Below, in pieces: positions 6,516-8,119 of a stretch of DNA of 8,119 nt. Each line of letters starts with the position of its first letter. Positions within the stretch are counted from its first letter, which is position 1. The notes under the pieces were generated by a model. That model had not been told where the DNA came from. It saw only the letters and a list, made by a program, of their open reading frames with translations, and did not search any database. Origin of the DNA: CADDYX01 sp045809945 (lineage in GTDB: Bacteria; Verrucomicrobiota; Verrucomicrobiia; Chthoniobacterales; UBA10450); NCBI GenBank assembly GCA_045809945.1, contig JBJMWW010000122.1:1-8119 (forward strand). The letters run 5' to 3'. The position numbers were made by a program, and so were the translations under genes.

Positions 6516-7487
6516 ATGCAAGATAACCGGCCGCCGGTTCGGCCAATTCAGTTAAGTGAAATCAAGGAGGCGCGTGATCGGATTGCCAGCACCGTCATTC
6601 GCACGCCGCTCGTCCGCCTCGACCTCGGGGCCGATTTTCCCGAGGTCCGCCTCAAGCTGGAGAATCTCCAACCGACGAACTCGTACAAGATTCGCGGCGC
6701 GGCCAACGCGGTCGCCATGCTTTCCGATTCGGAGCGCAGCCGCGGGGTTTGGACGATCAGCGCCGGCAATGCCGGCCAGGCCGTAGCGTATGCCGCACGC
6801 GCCGCAGGCGTGCCGTGCACCGTCGTCGCGATCGAAACGGCTCCGCAAACCAAACTCGACCGGATGCGCGCGCTCGGCGCGAAGCTCATTCCAGTCTCAT
6901 ACCATGCCGCCTGGCGCGCATTGGAGGATCGTGGCTATCCGGGAGCCGAGGGAACATTCATCCATCCGTTCGACGACGATAATTTCATAGCCGGCCACGG
7001 CACGATGGCGCTCGAGATCCTCGAGGATGCGCCAGACACGGCGACAATTGTAGCCGCGATTGGCGGTGGCGGTTTGGTCGTTGGAGTCGGCAGCGCGGCG
7101 AAGGCCGGGCGAAAGCACATCAGGGTGCTCGGCGTCGAACCCGAGACGGCCGCACCCGCAGAACACTCATTCGCTGCCGGATCGCCGCAGGCGTTTGAAA
7201 AGTGGGAACCTTCGTTTGTAGACGGAGCGGGCGGTCAAAGCGTCTTTCCGCGTATGTGGGAAAGGATGCGTCCGGTTGTGGATGGTGCGTTTTCCGTCTC
7301 GCTCGAACAGACGCGTGAGGCAATGAGGTTACTCGCAGAAAAATCGCGCGTGATTGCCGAAGGGGCCGGCGCATTGTCGGTCGCCGCGGTGTTGAGCCGC
7401 AAAATCACATCGGGACCCGTCGTCTGCGTGATTTCCGGAGGCAACGTCGATTTAAAGAAATTCGCCGAACTGATTGATGTTTCTTAG
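6516..7487 (+). CDS. PLP-dependent serine/threonine dehydratase-like enzyme (fold type II)
   Basis: A 323-residue protein of the tryptophan synthase beta/threonine dehydratase superfamily, without a C-terminal ACT regulatory domain, as in catabolic rather than biosynthetic dehydratases. Seen directly: RTPLVRL (29-35), LKLENLQPTNSYKIRGA with K58 as the PLP Schiff-base lysine, SAGNAGQAVAYAA (82-94), the phosphate-binding GGGGLVVG loop, VEPETAAPAEHS, and the C-terminal SGGNVD that packs on the pyridine ring. The expected reaction is alpha,beta-elimination of serine, threonine or a related amino acid to a 2-oxo acid and ammonia. The usual His of the SxGNHxQ motif is Ala (A86). The ATG sits 6 bases after the M13 stop with no strong Shine-Dalgarno sequence, so translation may depend on the upstream gene. 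The next gene, a cyclodeaminase-family enzyme, overlaps by 11 bases. This pairing resembles eutB/eutC of ectoine use, but no other ectoine gene is visible, so I give no symbol. Confidence 0.88.
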   Translation: MQDNRPPVRPIQLSEIKEARDRIASTVIRTPLVRLDLGADFPEVRLKLENLQPTNSYKIRGAANAVAMLSDSERSRGVWTISAGNAGQAVAYAARAAGVPCTVVAIETAPQTKLDRMRALGAKLIPVSYHAAWRALEDRGYPGAEGTFIHPFDDDNFIAGHGTMALEILEDAPDTATIVAAIGGGGLVVGVGSAAKAGRKHIRVLGVEPETAAPAEHSFAAGSPQAFEKWEPSFVDGAGGQSVFPRMWERMRPVVDGAFSVSLEQTREAMRLLAEKSRVIAEGAGALSVAAVLSRKITSGPVVCVISGGNVDLKKFAELIDVS

Positions 7488-8119
7488 CGAGGAACAGGTC
7501 CGCGGCGTCTTGCGGATGGATGAGCTGATTCCGGTGATGGCGGATGCGTTGCGCGATCTGTCGAATGGGAATGTGCAGCAGCCGGTGCGAGCTGTCGTCC
7601 CTGTTGCTGAGCACAGCGGGTTCTTCGGGCTTATGCCGGCGTATGCCTCAACGCGCGGTGCGCTCGGCGCGAAACTCGTCACGTTCTTTCCGCGAAACGA
7701 AGGCGTGCCGACGCACCACGCAGTCATACAGCTTTTCCGACCCGAGACCGGCGAGCCACTCGTGACCATGGACGGGCGGCTCATCACCGAAATGCGTACC
7801 GCTGCCTGTTCTGCGGTTGCGACGGATCTTCTTGCGCGGCGCGACGCTTCCGTCCTGGCAATTTTCGGCTCCGGCGTTCAGGCGCGTAGCCACCTTGAAG
7901 CGATGCGTCTGGTCAGAGCTTTCTCGGACGTGCGTGTCTGGAGTCCACGCAGCGCAGCGAGTTTCGCTCGCGAATTCGATGTGACGGCAACCGATACGGC
8001 GAAGAAATGTGTCGATCGCGCCGATGTGATCGTCGTCGCCACGTCGGCGATCGAACCCGTTCTCTTCGGCGATTGGATTTCGGCCGGTGCGCACATCAAC
8101 GCAGTCGGTGCGACGCGGC
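7477..8119 (+). CDS. Ornithine cyclodeaminase/mu-crystallin family protein (3' end outside window)
   Basis: The open frame starts at the ATG at 7477, inside the end of the dehydratase gene, and runs off the right edge after 214 codons of an expected 300-330. Family hallmarks seen directly: MFLSEEQV...MDELIPVMADAL at the start, QQPVRAVVP (R38), GALGAKLVTFFP (K66), TGEPLVTMDGRLITEMRTAACSAVAT (R107), the NAD(P)-binding loop IFGSGVQARSH (G131, G133, Q135), VWSPRS, and ADVIVVATSA...ISAGAHINAVGA. R38, K66 and R107 align with the substrate-binding Arg, Lys and Arg of ornithine cyclodeaminase. Members include ornithine and lysine cyclodeaminases, alanine dehydrogenases, ketimine reductases, SbnB-type opine-like dehydrogenases and EutC. 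The substrate cannot be decided here, because the later part of the gene, with the catalytic Asp region, is missing. The 11-base overlap suggests translational coupling and a shared pathway with the dehydratase. Confidence 0.9.
   Translation, partial: MFLSEEQVRGVLRMDELIPVMADALRDLSNGNVQQPVRAVVPVAEHSGFFGLMPAYASTRGALGAKLVTFFPRNEGVPTHHAVIQLFRPETGEPLVTMDGRLITEMRTAACSAVATDLLARRDASVLAIFGSGVQARSHLEAMRLVRAFSDVRVWSPRSAASFAREFDVTATDTAKKCVDRADVIVVATSAIEPVLFGDWISAGAHINAVGATR

Noticed and set aside
6516..8119. Firm naming of the last two genes as eutB and eutC
   Set aside because: The families and adjacency fit, but no ectoine hydrolase, deacetylase or transporter is visible, and the dehydratase loop points to another subgroup.

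Overview
The window is GC-rich bacterial chromosomal DNA, densely packed and apparently free of mobile elements, with no RNA genes or CRISPR array that I can see. A PadR-type repressor in the same unit as a large permease with an N-terminal prefix helix domain and two FtsX/MacB-like halves is typical of Acidobacteriota. It also occurs in other soil phyla such as Verrucomicrobiota and Gemmatimonadota. I would place the source there, most likely soil or metagenomic, without naming a genus.

Layout, left to right. (1) Bases 1-783, + strand: the 3' three quarters of an ACMSD-like metal-dependent decarboxylase, cut by the window edge. (2) Bases 758-3794, - strand: a two-gene unit read right to left, a PadR-family regulator followed by an 899-residue ADOP-type permease, overlapping by 8 bases. 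The permease end also overlaps the ACMSD-like gene tail to tail by 26 bases. (3) Bases 3795-3869: a short divergent intergenic region that must hold the promoters for both directions. (4) Bases 3870-4406, + strand: a small, very leucine-rich membrane protein of uncertain function. (5) Bases 4455-8119, + strand: a compact run of an exported M13 zinc metallopeptidase, a fold-type II PLP serine/threonine dehydratase-like enzyme, and an ornithine cyclodeaminase/mu-crystallin family enzyme cut by the right edge. The gap between the first two is 6 bases, and the last two overlap by 11 bases.

How the genes may work together (inference). The right-hand run looks like a peptide and amino-acid use operon: a periplasmic or extracellular oligopeptidase, then two cytoplasmic enzymes acting on amino or imino acids. 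The ACMSD-like enzyme is also classically amino-acid (tryptophan/kynurenine) catabolic, but it lies on the far side of the permease unit and need not be related. The PadR/permease pair resembles a self-regulated export or envelope stress unit, with no ATPase gene next to it in this window.

I do not see a clearly new multi-gene system. The points most worth checking are the unusual active-site motifs in the M13 peptidase and the PLP enzyme, the Cys/His-rich insertion in the ACMSD-like enzyme, and the coupled dehydratase/cyclodeaminase pair.
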